A stretch of 64,000 bases of DNA from CAVXNB01 sp963763085 (GTDB taxonomy: Bacteria > Actinomycetota > Acidimicrobiia > Acidimicrobiales > Bog-793). Below the pieces are notes generated by a model that saw only the letters and a program-made list of their open reading frames with translations, was not told the origin of the DNA and did no database searches. The translations under genes and the position numbers were made by a program. The stretch lies in assembly GCA_963763085.1 (NCBI GenBank), contig CAVXNB010000001.1, forward strand, positions 1,251,969 to 1,315,968. Direction: 5' to 3'. Within the stretch, counting starts at the first letter, position 1. Each line of letters opens with the position of its first letter. Positions 54,985 to 63,703 of this stretch are shown piece by piece.

Positions 54985-57900
54985 TTCGGAGATCCCGCCC
55001 GACAGTCACTTCTGCGAGCAGTGCGGCTCGCCGGTGTCGAGCGCCTGTGGCTCGTGCGGCGCTCTCGTGTCGGCGGGCAAGCCCTTCTGCCGGGTCTGCG
55101 GTGCGCCGATGGGCGGCGGTGAGCGTGCCGCGCCGCCGGCCGTCGCCCGCCAGGATCTCGGCGCCCCGCCCGTGGCGCCGAGCGAAGCGGGCGCCGAGCT
55201 GCGGCACGTGTCGGTCCTCTTCTGCGACCTGGTCGGCTTCACCCCACTCGCCGAGAAACACGACCCCGAAGAAGTACGAGATCTCCTCTCCGGTTACTTC
55301 GAGCTCGCCCGAGCCATCGTCAACCGGTACGGAGGCGTCGTGGAGAAGTTCATCGGCGACGCCGTCATGGCCGTCTGGGGCGCCCCGGTCGCGAAGGAGG
55401 ACGACGCCGAGCGGGCGGTCCGGGCCGGCCTCGAGCTCGTCTCGGCCGTCGCCGGCTACGGCTCGGAGCGCAGGACCGATCTCCAGGCTCGGGTCGGCGT
55501 CGTCACCGGCGGCGTCGCCACGACCGAGACCCCGGAGGAGGGCCTCGTCGTCGGCGATCGGGTCAACACCGCGGCGCGCATCCAGTCCGCAGCCCCGCCC
55601 GGCTGCTGTTACGTCGACGAGATGACGCGGGCGGCGACGGCGGCCGCGATCGCCTACGTCGACGCCGGCGAGCACGAGCTGAAGGGCAAGGCCGCCCCGG
55701 TCCGGCTCTTCCAGGCGACCCGGGTCATCGCGGCAGTGGCGGGCTCGCAGCGTCCCGGTGTGCTGGAGGCACCGTTTCTCGGCCGTGACCACGACCTTCG
55801 CCTCGTCAAGGAGCACTTCCACGGCACCGCCGACCGCCACGCCGCGCGGCTCGTGCTCGTCTCGGGCGTCGCCGGCGTCGGCAAGTCGCGCCTGTCCTGG
55901 GAGTTCTTCAAGTACATCGACGGCCTCGCCGGCGACGTCCTCTGGCACGCCGGCCGCTGCCTGTCCTACGGCGAGGGCGTGAGCTACTGGGCGCTGTCGG
56001 AGATGGTCCGTGCCCGCCTGCTCATCAGCGAGGAGGACCCGCTCGACCTCGTCGCCGAGCGGCTGCGCAGCGGGCTCGAGCGTTGGATCGAGGATCCGGC
56101 CGACCGGGAGTTCATCGCTCCCCGCCTCGGCCAGCTGCTCGGCCTGCCGAGCCCGCAGGTGCTCGGGCGCGAGGAGCTCTTCTCCGGCTGGCGGCTCTTC
56201 TTCGAGAGGCTGTCGGAGTTCCTCCCCGTCGTCATGGTCGTCGAGGACCTGCAGTGGGCCGACGCCGGAATGGTCGAGTTCCTCGACCACTTGTTGGAGT
56301 GGTCCGGCGATCACGCCTTGTTCCTGCTCGTGCTGACGCGACCGGAGGGCACCGAACGCCGCGGGCTCGGTCTCTCGCGCCGAAGCGTCACGACCCTCCC
56401 CCTCGACCGGCTGTCCGACGAGGTCATCGCCGAGCTCCTGGACGGGCTCGTCACCGGGCTCCCGCAGACCGCCCGCGCACGCATCGTGGAGCGGGCCGAG
56501 GGCATCCCGCTCTATGCGATCGAGACCGTACGGGGCCTGCTCGACAAGGGCGTCCTCGAGAAGGAGGGCGACGGCCTCCTCCGCCTCGTCGGCGAGCTCG
56601 GCGAGCTCGAGATCCCGCCCGGGCTCACGGCCCTGATCGCCTCCCGCCTCGACGCCCTCGAGCCGAACGAGCGCAGTCTCGTGAAGGAGTGCTCGGTGCT
56701 CGGCGCCAGCTTCCCCCGCCAGGCCATCGAGGCCGTCTCGGACGCGGATCCGGTTCACCTCGACGAGCTGTTGAGCTCGCTCGTGCGCAAGGAGGTGCTG
56801 ACTGTCCGCGCCGACAAGCTGTCGCCCGAACGCGGCCAGTACGCCTTCACCCAGTCGCTCATCCGGTCGGTCGCCTACGACATGTTGACGAGAGCCGAGC
56901 GCAAGGCCCGTCACCTGCGGACCGCCGAGCACCTCCGCTCCGCCTTCCCCGACCAGGGAGCCGAGGTGTCCGAGGTGATCGGCGCCCACCTCTACGACGC
57001 CTACAGGGCTGCAGGCGAGGACCCGGACGCCGAGAATCTTCGGGCCGCCGCCTGTGACGCCTACACGCGGGCGGCCGAGCGGGCCGACGCCGTCGGCGCC
57101 CCGGACGCGGCCGAAGCCGCCTACCTGCAGGCGGCAGAGCTCTCCGGCGACGAAGCCGAGCGGGCGTCGCTCGTCGACCGGGCCGGGCAGATGGCCGAGC
57201 GCGCCGGCTGGCACGAGCGTGCCCTCGGCCATTTCGAGACGGCCATCGCCGCCCACGTCGAGGCCGGGCGCGTGATCGACGCCGCCCGAGTGACTGCAAG
57301 CCTCGGGCTGTCGCTCGACCGGCTTGGCCGGGGCGAGCTGAGTGTCATCCGCGTCCGGGAGGCGATGGCGTCGCTCGAGGGCCGTGGCGCCCCTCCGGAG
57401 GTCCTCGCCGACCTCGAGCTGAAGCTCGGAACCGCGCTCGCCTTCTCCGGTCACCGCGACGAGGCAGCCGGACCGATCGAAGAGGCCTTGACCCTCGCCC
57501 AGCACCACGAGCTCGACGAGCCGTACGCGTACGGCCTCATCGTGAAGGGCGTGATGCTGAGCGGCGCGGGACGCTCCCGGGAGGCTCGCCTGCTCTACGA
57601 AGGCGCCGTGGCCGTCTGCCGGATCCACGGGCTGACCCTGCTCGAGATGATCTCGGAGACCAACCTGGCCGATCTCTGCATGACCGGCGACCTGCCCGGA
57701 AGCGAGGAGCACGCCAGAGCCGCGCTGGCGCTGGCGCGACGCTGGGGCCTGCGCGGGTACGAGGCCGGGGCCGCCGGCAACCTCACGTACGTCCTCACGA
57801 TGGCGGGCCGCCTCGAGGAGGCGGAGCGGCTCGGCACCGAGCTGCTCGAGTCCGGCGGCGACGAGCGCCCCGGAGCTGCGGACATCCACGTCAGGCTGGC

Positions 57901-58525
57901 GGTGGTCGAGGCGCTGCGTGGAAACGGTGCCGCCGCCCGTGACCACCTCCTCGGCTGTCGTGCCTGGGCTGAGAGCGACGACGTGCAACAGAAGACTGGG
58001 TACGCCAACGCGGAGGCGGCCATCCTTCTCGCCGAAGGCGAGTACGAGGCGGCCCTCCGAGCGGCCCGGCGTGCCATCGACGCCGCCGTCGGAGGTGGCT
58101 TGGGGATCGCCCACGAGTCGCTCCGAGACGGGTTCACTACTGCCGTCGGAGCCGCCGTCGCGGCCGACCGACTCGAGGACGCCGAACGCGCGCTGGAGCA
58201 GGTGGCGGGATACCCCCGCGGCCGGATCCCTCCGTTTCTCAGGGCGCAGCTCACGAGAGGCGTGGCGCTCGTCGCCGGCGCCCGGGGCGAGAACGAGACC
58301 GTCGAAGACGACCTCCTCGCCGCGGAGCGCGAGTTCGGTGAGCTCGGCTACCCGTACTGGGCCGCGCGCGCCCAGCTCGACCGGGCCGAGTGGCTCGCCA
58401 GCCAGGGGAGGGTCGAGGAGTCGGCGCGGCTCGCCAACGAGGCGGCGGCCACCTTCCAGCAGATCGGGGCCGCACCGATGTTCGCCCGGGCGCGTGCCGT
58501 GCTCGAACCGGTACTCAGCCCGTAG
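54965..58525 (+). CDS. Zinc-ribbon/adenylate cyclase/ATPase/TPR regulator, copy 2
   Basis: An intact 1,186-residue paralogue of copy 1 with the same domain order: zinc ribbons (CSTCDSEIPPDSHFCEQC, CGSCGALVSAGKPFCRVC), class III cyclase (LFCDLVGFTPLAE, FIGDAVMAVWG), P-loop ATPase (GVAGVGKSRLSWEF, VMVVEDLQWADA) and a TPR-like C-terminus. The cyclase and ATPase parts are nearly identical to copy 1, while the TPR region has diverged, suggesting different sensor inputs. The GTG at 54965 has GGGAGG upstream and overlaps the end of copy 1, so translation is coupled. It converges on the reductase gene with an 11-bp overlap. The output effector is unknown. Confidence 0.9.
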   Translation: MRCSTCDSEIPPDSHFCEQCGSPVSSACGSCGALVSAGKPFCRVCGAPMGGGERAAPPAVARQDLGAPPVAPSEAGAELRHVSVLFCDLVGFTPLAEKHDPEEVRDLLSGYFELARAIVNRYGGVVEKFIGDAVMAVWGAPVAKEDDAERAVRAGLELVSAVAGYGSERRTDLQARVGVVTGGVATTETPEEGLVVGDRVNTAARIQSAAPPGCCYVDEMTRAATAAAIAYVDAGEHELKGKAAPVRLFQATRVIAAVAGSQRPGVLEAPFLGRDHDLRLVKEHFHGTADRHAARLVLVSGVAGVGKSRLSWEFFKYIDGLAGDVLWHAGRCLSYGEGVSYWALSEMVRARLLISEEDPLDLVAERLRSGLERWIEDPADREFIAPRLGQLLGLPSPQVLGREELFSGWRLFFERLSEFLPVVMVVEDLQWADAGMVEFLDHLLEWSGDHALFLLVLTRPEGTERRGLGLSRRSVTTLPLDRLSDEVIAELLDGLVTGLPQTARARIVERAEGIPLYAIETVRGLLDKGVLEKEGDGLLRLVGELGELEIPPGLTALIASRLDALEPNERSLVKECSVLGASFPRQAIEAVSDADPVHLDELLSSLVRKEVLTVRADKLSPERGQYAFTQSLIRSVAYDMLTRAERKARHLRTAEHLRSAFPDQGAEVSEVIGAHLYDAYRAAGEDPDAENLRAAACDAYTRAAERADAVGAPDAAEAAYLQAAELSGDEAERASLVDRAGQMAERAGWHERALGHFETAIAAHVEAGRVIDAARVTASLGLSLDRLGRGELSVIRVREAMASLEGRGAPPEVLADLELKLGTALAFSGHRDEAAGPIEEALTLAQHHELDEPYAYGLIVKGVMLSGAGRSREARLLYEGAVAVCRIHGLTLLEMISETNLADLCMTGDLPGSEEHARAALALARRWGLRGYEAGAAGNLTYVLTMAGRLEEAERLGTELLESGGDERPGAADIHVRLAVVEALRGNGAAARDHLLGCRAWAESDDVQQKTGYANAEAAILLAEGEYEAALRAARRAIDAAVGGGLGIAHESLRDGFTTAVGAAVAADRLEDAERALEQVAGYPRGRIPPFLRAQLTRGVALVAGARGENETVEDDLLAAEREFGELGYPYWAARAQLDRAEWLASQGRVEESARLANEAAATFQQIGAAPMFARARAVLEPVLSP

Positions 58526-59273
58526 GCCCGAAACGCTCCACGCGGATCTGATCGTCCGGCACCGCGAGGCGGCCGAGCAGGCCGGTCACATGATCAGCGA
58601 AACCAGACGACCCGCACACAAACGCCCCGCCCCCCTCCACGAGCGCGCCCCGGAGATCCGCCTCGTCGAGACGCCCGGGCGGCCGCGGCCAGGAGGCCGG
58701 CACCTCGCGGGTGAAGACGACCGTCGATTCCGGGCCGGGAAGCTCCTTGGCGTAGTAGAGGTCCTCGGGCGTCCTTGCCGAGACGACGAGACGGACGAGG
58801 TCCGAACGACCCGTCTGCCTGGCCAGGCGCAGCATCGCCATCAGGGGCACGACGCCCGATCCCCCGCCGACGAGCAGGGCCGGCGTGTCGCCGCGCCAGA
58901 CGAAGTAGCCGCCGATCGGCCCGCGCACCTCGAGCTCGTCGCCGGCCATGACCTCCTCGTCCAGGAACGTGGACACCTCGCCGCCCTCGAGATGTTCTAC
59001 CGAGAGCTCGATGCGGCCGGAGCCGTCCGGCGCCGAGGCGACCGAATACGAGCGCGAGGCGGTGTACCCGTCCGGAGCGGTGAGGCGCACGATGAAGTGC
59101 TGGCCGGCGAGGTACGGCACGGGCCGCGACAGCAGGAGACGAAACGTCTTCGCCCGCGCCGTCTCCCGCCTCACCTCCTCGACCGTCGCGCTCTGCCAGG
59201 GTCCCGGCGCCGGCGCCGGCGCGACGCTGGGCGATGTCGCCGGCATCATCGAGGCGGTCACGGGCTCAGTCAC
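58515..59273 (-). CDS. FAD-binding oxidoreductase (ferredoxin reductase-like)
   Basis: A protein of about 252 residues of the ferredoxin-NADP+ reductase fold. The FAD-binding beta barrel includes RSYSVAS (the RxYS motif), and the NAD(P)-binding part has GGGSGVVPLMAMLRLA and the late CGSSGFADHV. No C-terminal 2Fe-2S domain is present. The GTG at 59273 overlaps the preceding molybdoenzyme gene by 8 bp; the ATG at 59249 is an alternative, and upstream codons are low-complexity. It likely supplies electrons to, or accepts them from, the molybdoenzyme encoded just upstream, as in known sulfite-oxidase-fold/reductase pairs. The exact partner chain is inferred. Confidence 0.85.
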   Translation of the reverse strand: MTEPVTASMMPATSPSVAPAPAPGPWQSATVEEVRRETARAKTFRLLLSRPVPYLAGQHFIVRLTAPDGYTASRSYSVASAPDGSGRIELSVEHLEGGEVSTFLDEEVMAGDELEVRGPIGGYFVWRGDTPALLVGGGSGVVPLMAMLRLARQTGRSDLVRLVVSARTPEDLYYAKELPGPESTVVFTREVPASWPRPPGRLDEADLRGALVEGGGAFVCGSSGFADHVTGLLGRLAVPDDQIRVERFGPTG

Positions 59274-59874
59274 CCTGGTACCGCTGCTCGAGCCAGGGGT
59301 CACCCCGGTCGTGGTAGCCGTTGACCTCCCAGAAGCCCGGCTCGTCATGGTCCAGCAGCCGCAGGCCCGCCACCCACTTGGCGCTCTTCCAGAAGTACAG
59401 GTGCGGCACGAGCAGCCGGGCCGGGCCGCCGTGGTCGACCGCCAGCGAGCTCCCCTCGTAGTCCCAGACCACCCACGCCTTCCCGCCGGTCACGTCCGCG
59501 AGCGGAAGGTTCGTCGTGTAGCCGGTGTGCGAGAAGGCGAGCACGAAGCTCGCCGAGGGGAGCGGCTCCGCCAAGCCGAGCAGGGTGTCGACCGACACGC
59601 CGCTGAAGTGGACGCCGAGCTTCGACCACGTCGTGACGCAGTGGATGTCGCCCTCGAAGCTGGCCGGCGGCAGAGCGTGGATCTCGTCCCAGGTCCATTT
59701 CAGTGGGTTTTGCACCAGTCCCTCGACGGCGAAGGTCCACGACGCCGTGTCCAGCCGCGGCGTCGCCTCGGCGGTGAGCACCGGCCAGGTCGCTCCCGCG
59801 TCGTACTGGCCCGGCGGCAGCCTGGGGTCGCGCTCTGATGCTCCCCGGCCCCTGAATCCGCGTGTGAGTTTCAC
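59266..59874 (-). CDS. Sulfite-oxidase-fold molybdopterin-dependent oxidoreductase
   Basis: A roughly 202-residue molybdopterin-binding protein of the sulfite oxidase/YedY-MsrP fold. The Mo-ligating Cys lies in DIHCVTTWSKLGVHFSG; other family marks are NPLKWTWDEIHALP, GYTTNLPLADV, LAVDHGGPARLLVPHLYFWK and AKWVAGL. There is no dimerisation domain or signal peptide, so it is a minimal cytoplasmic form. I chose the GTG at 59874 (with AGGGAG upstream); longer starts overlap the transporter gene. The coupled FAD reductase downstream suggests a soluble two-component oxidoreductase. The substrate is unknown; such enzymes reduce S- or N-oxides or oxidise sulfite. Confidence 0.86.
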   Translation of the reverse strand: MKLTRGFRGRGASERDPRLPPGQYDAGATWPVLTAEATPRLDTASWTFAVEGLVQNPLKWTWDEIHALPPASFEGDIHCVTTWSKLGVHFSGVSVDTLLGLAEPLPSASFVLAFSHTGYTTNLPLADVTGGKAWVVWDYEGSSLAVDHGGPARLLVPHLYFWKSAKWVAGLRLLDHDEPGFWEVNGYHDRGDPWLEQRYQGD

Positions 59875-59893
59875 GAACACTCCCTTCTTTCGT

Positions 59894-61372
59894 TCAAGTC
59901 TTCGCTCCGAGCGGCGGCGCATCAAGCGCGCAGGAGACACGGGCCTCACGAGACTCCCCGGCCGCAGCGCCGGCGCGGGTCGGGTTGCGGATGCCGATGG
60001 CGGCGATCACCCCGCCGAGCGCACACGTGACGGCGGAGATGATCATCGCCTTGCGGAAGGCGGCGGACAGCTCGGCGGGGTGCAGGTAGCTCGAACCGGA
60101 GATACCCACCAGCGCCGGCAACACCGCCACGGCCAGCAGGCTCCCGACGCGGGCGACGTAGTTGTTCACCGCCGACGCGACGCCGGCGTGCTCGGTCGGG
60201 ACCGACCCCATCGCCGTCGACGTGAGCGGCGCGACCGTGATCGCCAACCCGAGAGCGAACACCAGCACCGCCGGCAGGACCCCGGTCAGGTACGAGCCCG
60301 AGTCCGTGGAACGGACCAGGAGGGCGAGGCCGGCGCCGACGACCACCGGGCCGGCGCCCATCTGCAGGCGCGGACCGATCTGCGACGCCAGCCGGCCCGA
60401 GCGCGCCGACAGCACGAGCATGACGAAGGTCAGCGGCAGCAGCGCCACGCCGGACTGGAGGGGCGTGTACCCGTTGACGACCTGCAACTCGACCGGAAAG
60501 AGAAACAACGCCCCTCCCAACGCCCCGTACACCACGAACGTGACGCCGTTCGTGACGGAGAACTGGCGGTTGGCAAAGAGGTGGAGCGGGAGCATCGGCG
60601 CCGGCGAGGCCCGCTCGACCAGCACGAAGGCGACGGCTCCGACGAGCCCGGCGACGAGCACGATCAGCACGGACAGCGACCCGAAGCCACGTTCGGGCCC
60701 CTCGATGAGGGCGTAGGTGATGCCGGCGAGGGCGGCCACCCCGACGAGGGCGCCGCCGACGTCGATGTGACCGGTCGCCGTCGGGTCGTGCGACTCCGGG
60801 ACGTGACGGATCGACATGATCAGGACGGCTGCGCCGACGGGCAGGTTGATGAAGAAGATCCACCGCCAGGAGGCGGCGGCGATCAGGTAGCCGCCCAAGA
60901 GCGGCCCGGCGGCGGCGGCGACTCCACCGAGCCCGGACCAGGCGCCGATCGCGGCCCCGCGGTCCTCGGGGGAGAACGACGCCTGCAGGATGGCCAGGCT
61001 CCCCGGCGTGAGCAGCGCCCCGCCGACTCCTTGAACGACTCGGGCGATCACGAGCATGGTCGAGTCCACCGCCAGCCCGCACACAGCCGAGGCCACAATG
61101 AACCAGACGACACCGAGGCAGAACACCCGCCGGCGGCCGTAGAGGTCGCCGAGCGAGCCACCGAGCAGCAAGAACGCCGCCAACGTGAGCGTGTAGCCGG
61201 TCACGACCCACTGCAGCGTTCCGAGCGAGGCGCTGAACTCGCGCCCGATGGTGGGAAGGGCGATGCCGACGACGGTGGCGTCGATTGCCGCCATCCCGGA
61301 CCCGAGCACCGTGGCCGCGATCACCCACCGCCCCGCCGCCGAGGCGTAGCTCAACTCGCCGGAAGTCGACAT
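59894..61372 (-). CDS. DHA2 family MFS drug transporter (14 TM)
   Basis: A 492-residue major facilitator transporter with about 14 hydrophobic helices, as in the DHA2 (EmrB/QacA) family. Motif A GSLGDLYGRRRVF, the early motif D1-like AAIDATVVGIALPTIG, the motif B-like IARVVQGVGGALLTPG and the antiporter motif C GGVAAAAGPLLGGYL are all present. These use the proton gradient to export drugs or other hydrophobic compounds. I start at the ATG at 61372 (MSTSGELSYAS); an in-frame ATG 11 codons upstream at 61405 is possible. It heads a leftward unit with the molybdoenzyme (20-bp gap) and the reductase. Confidence 0.9.
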   Translation of the reverse strand: MSTSGELSYASAAGRWVIAATVLGSGMAAIDATVVGIALPTIGREFSASLGTLQWVVTGYTLTLAAFLLLGGSLGDLYGRRRVFCLGVVWFIVASAVCGLAVDSTMLVIARVVQGVGGALLTPGSLAILQASFSPEDRGAAIGAWSGLGGVAAAAGPLLGGYLIAAASWRWIFFINLPVGAAVLIMSIRHVPESHDPTATGHIDVGGALVGVAALAGITYALIEGPERGFGSLSVLIVLVAGLVGAVAFVLVERASPAPMLPLHLFANRQFSVTNGVTFVVYGALGGALFLFPVELQVVNGYTPLQSGVALLPLTFVMLVLSARSGRLASQIGPRLQMGAGPVVVGAGLALLVRSTDSGSYLTGVLPAVLVFALGLAITVAPLTSTAMGSVPTEHAGVASAVNNYVARVGSLLAVAVLPALVGISGSSYLHPAELSAAFRKAMIISAVTCALGGVIAAIGIRNPTRAGAAAGESREARVSCALDAPPLGAKT

Positions 61373-61489
61373 CGAGGCGAGCCTAAGGTCCGCGGCGACG
61401 ATCACGTCGTCCGAACCCGGCCCTCCCTGGTTCGCCGGGCAGGACCGGCGGGTGGGGTCAGGCGGCGGACGGCTACGGCGTCAGGAGGT

Positions 61490-61817
61490 CGCCCACCGCC
61501 TCGCGCAGCAAGGCGCTGAGCGTCGAGGTGGGGACGTCCTGCTGTCGTCGCGCTCCAGCCGTACGTCGCCGGTACGGTTCAGGTCAGCCACGACGGTCGT
61601 CGCCTGCGGGCCCCGGTCGTGAGCGGTGACGGGTTGGCCACCACCGTCGTGCGCGCGCTCGACGACGCCGGTATCACCGTCGACGACGTGGCTCTCCATC
61701 AACCTTCCCTCGACGACGTCTTCTGCTCTGACCGGCCAACCGACGGTCGAAGTCGGCGGACCTGCCGGCAACGGCGCCGAACCCGCCAGCCCGGAATTGG
61801 AGGTGGTGCGCACATGA
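61490..61817 (+). pseudogene. C-terminal remnant of a DrrA-type ABC transporter ATPase
   Basis: Pieces in two frames match the C-terminus of daunorubicin-resistance-type ATPases: GAERRGGDVLL, then AGTVQVSHDGRRLRAP, VVRALDDAGITVDDVALHQP, SLDDVF and, after a frameshift near 61735, ALTGQPTVEVGG to the stop at 61817. Walker A, signature and Walker B motifs are absent: the sequence upstream is non-homologous and runs into the divergent transporter's leader. It is a 5'-truncated pseudogene. Its TGA overlaps the ATG of the permease gene (ATGA), the normal drrA-drrB arrangement. Confidence 0.75.
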
Positions 61818-62663
61818 CCGCGATCCTCGTCCCGAGCGCCGCCGACCGTCCAGCCGCGGACGGCCCAACCTGGCGCGGCAGATCGCCGACATCGTCGTGC
61901 TCACCGGGCGCGATCTGGTGCACATCGCCCGCGAGCCGTTGCAGTTGTCGGACGTGACGATCCAACCGGTGCTGTTCACTGCTTTGTTCGTCTACGTGTT
62001 CGGTGCCGGCGTGGTCCTTCCCCGCGGAGGTAGCTACGCCGACTTCGCCATCGTGGGCATGCTGGCGCTCAACCTGACGACCTCGGCAATGGGCACGGCG
62101 GTCGGCCTCAGCAACGACCTAAACGGCGGGATCATCGAGCGCTTCCGATCATTGCCGATGTGGCGGCCGGCGGTGCTGGTGGGACGGTCCCTCACCGACC
62201 TTCTCACCGCCACTATCTGCACGTTCTTTGTCGTTGCCACCGGCCTGGTCGTCGGCTGGCGCCCGCAGAGTGGCGCGGCGTCGACAATCGCCGGCTTCGC
62301 CATCTTCCTGCTCTTCGCCTACGCGCTGTCGTGGTGCTGCGCCTGTCTCGGCATCGTGAGCAAAGGACCGGAGTCGGACAGGGGGTTGGACTCGTGATCT
62401 TGTTCCCGTTGGCCATCGTCTCCAATGCGTTGGTCCCCACGGCGCGCATGCCGGCCGTGCTTCGGGTCATCGCCGACTGGAACCCGGTAAGCGCCGTCAC
62501 GTCGGCAGCTCGCCAGCTGTTCGGCAATCCCAATCCTTCCGCGTCGATCCATGCCTGGCCGATGCAGCACCCCGTTGCGGCGTCGCTGCTCTGGTCGGTC
62601 GGGCTGCTGGTCGTGTTCGCTCCCTTGGCCGCCTACCTGTTCCGCCGGCGAACGACCGGCTGA
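61814..62663 (+). pseudogene. DrrB-type ABC-2 permease with two frameshifts
   Basis: A permease of about 283 residues, reconstructed by adding one base near 61868-61873 and one near 62370-62385. The parts are ARQIADIVVLTGRDLVHIAR, helices from VTIQPVLFTALFVYVFGAG on, GGIIERFRSLPMWRPAVLVG (a DrrB signature loop), and the end VILFPLAIVSNALVPT to LFRRRTTG. The intact protein would be an ABC-2 exporter subunit with six helices. With the ATPase truncated upstream, the transporter is probably dead, although each single-base break alone could be a consensus error. Confidence 0.7.
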
Positions 62664-62777
62664 GGCCCGGCCCGCCGGCCAACCGGTCCCCAACACCCCC
62701 CGGCCCCGCCGGCGGGCCACCCGACACCACCGGGCCGCCGGCCACCAACCCGGCCCGCCGGCCGACCAGCCGGCGGG

Positions 62778-62806
62778 TTGACAAGTGGCGGTGTTTGCCA
62801 CATACT
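62778..62806 (+). promoter_or_regulatory. Sigma-70-type promoter of the ArsR-SRPBCC operon
   Basis: TTGACA at 62778-62783 and CATACT at 62801-62806 are separated by 17 bp, close to the bacterial vegetative consensus. Transcription should begin a few bases into the palindromes that follow, 45 bp before the ArsR start codon. Confidence 0.75.
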
Positions 62807-62837
62807 CAACCGATCGGTTGATTAACCGATCGGTTGA
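62806..62837. promoter_or_regulatory. Tandem 16-bp palindromic operators
   Basis: TCAACCGATCGGTTGA (62806-62821) is a perfect palindrome, and it is followed at once by TTAACCGATCGGTTGA (62822-62837), palindromic except for its outer pair. They abut the -10 element and cover the expected start site, so a bound dimer pair would block transcription. The downstream ArsR-family protein is the obvious candidate ligand. Confidence 0.8.
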
Positions 62838-62850
62838 GGAGACAGGTTGC

Positions 62851-63216
62851 ATGGACAGGTTGAGCACAGCATTCGCAGCGTTGGCAGATCCGACGCGACG
62901 AGCGATCATCGAGCGTCTCGCCGAGGGCGAGTCGACACTGAACGAGCTGGCCGAACCGTTCGAGATGAGCCTGCAAGCGGTCTCCAAGCACCTGAAGGTG
63001 CTGGAGCGCGCCGGCATGGTCACTCGCGGCAGGGTCGCCCAGCAACGCCCGGCCCGCCTGGCAAACGCTTCCCTCTCCGAAGCGGCCAGCTGGCTCGACC
63101 AGTACCGGCAGTTCTGGGAGCAGAGCTATGACCGGCTGGACGAGCACCTGCGCGGCCTGACCGACACCGAGGCAACGACCGAGACATCCAAGACCAGGAA
63201 GGGAGCCAAGCAATGA
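62851..63216 (+). CDS. ArsR/SmtB-family transcriptional regulator (SRPBCC-linked)
   Basis: A 121-residue winged-helix repressor. The opening MDRLSTAFAALADPTRRAII and TLNELAEPFEMSLQAVSKHL with KVLERAGMVTRGR give a complete helix-turn-helix and wing. The Cys pair of metal-sensing ArsR proteins (CVC) is absent, so this is the non-metal subgroup usually paired with an SRPBCC/AHSA1 protein. The ATG at 62851 follows GAGGAG; an earlier in-frame ATG would lie inside the operators. Its stop overlaps the next ATG (ATGA). Autorepression through the two upstream palindromes is likely. Confidence 0.9.
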   Translation: MDRLSTAFAALADPTRRAIIERLAEGESTLNELAEPFEMSLQAVSKHLKVLERAGMVTRGRVAQQRPARLANASLSEAASWLDQYRQFWEQSYDRLDEHLRGLTDTEATTETSKTRKGAKQ

Positions 63217-63703
63217 CCATGACCGAGCTCGTGATGACCCCCGGGGTGCAGGAGATCGTCCTGTCCCGGACCTTTCAAGCCCCGCCGGAGCTCGTGTTCC
63301 GTGCCCACACCGATCCGGAGATGATCCCGCAGTGGTGGGGACCACGGCGGTTGACCACGACCATGGACGCACTCGACGCCCGCCACGGCGGAACATGGCG
63401 CTTTGTCCAGCACGACGAGCAGGGGAACGAATTCGCCTTTCGTGGCGTCTTCCATACGGTCGAAGCTCCCACACTGCTGGTCTGGACGTTCGAGTTCGAG
63501 GGAGAGCCGGGACACGTCGTCCTGAAGCGGACCGCCCTCACGGCAGAGGGCTCGCACACAAGACTCGACGACCGATCCGTCTTCCTCACCGTGAGCGACC
63601 GCGATCAGATGTCAGCGACGGCATGGAGGAAGGCACTCGGGAGTCGATCGAGCGCCTCGAGGAACTGCTCGCCCGCCAGACCCAGCTCGCCTCGAGGCCG
63701 TAA
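63213..63703 (+). CDS. SRPBCC/AHSA1-family protein, frameshift near the end
   Basis: A protein of about 163 residues after one base is restored near 63620-63630. The START/Bet v1-like fold is seen in EIVLSRTFQAPPELVFRAHT, IPQWWGPRRLTTTMDALDAR, GGTWRFVQHDEQGNEFAFRG and TLLVWTFEFEGEPGHVV. The final helix, GMEEGTRESIERLEELLARQ, is in the +1 frame, where it completes the family's usual ending. Such proteins bind hydrophobic ligands in a central cavity. Pairing with an ArsR regulator is the usual arrangement; the ligand is unknown. Confidence 0.82.

Noticed and set aside
54692..58114. 1,140-codon minus-strand frame opposite the second cyclase gene
   Set aside because: The opposite strand encodes a complete multi-domain protein with all catalytic motifs; the antisense frame is Gly/Arg/Leu/Asp-rich and open only because of high GC third positions.
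59525..61519. 664-codon plus-strand frame across the transporter and molybdoenzyme genes
   Set aside because: It crosses two well-supported genes on the other strand and reads as Arg/Gly/Asp-rich sequence without structure.
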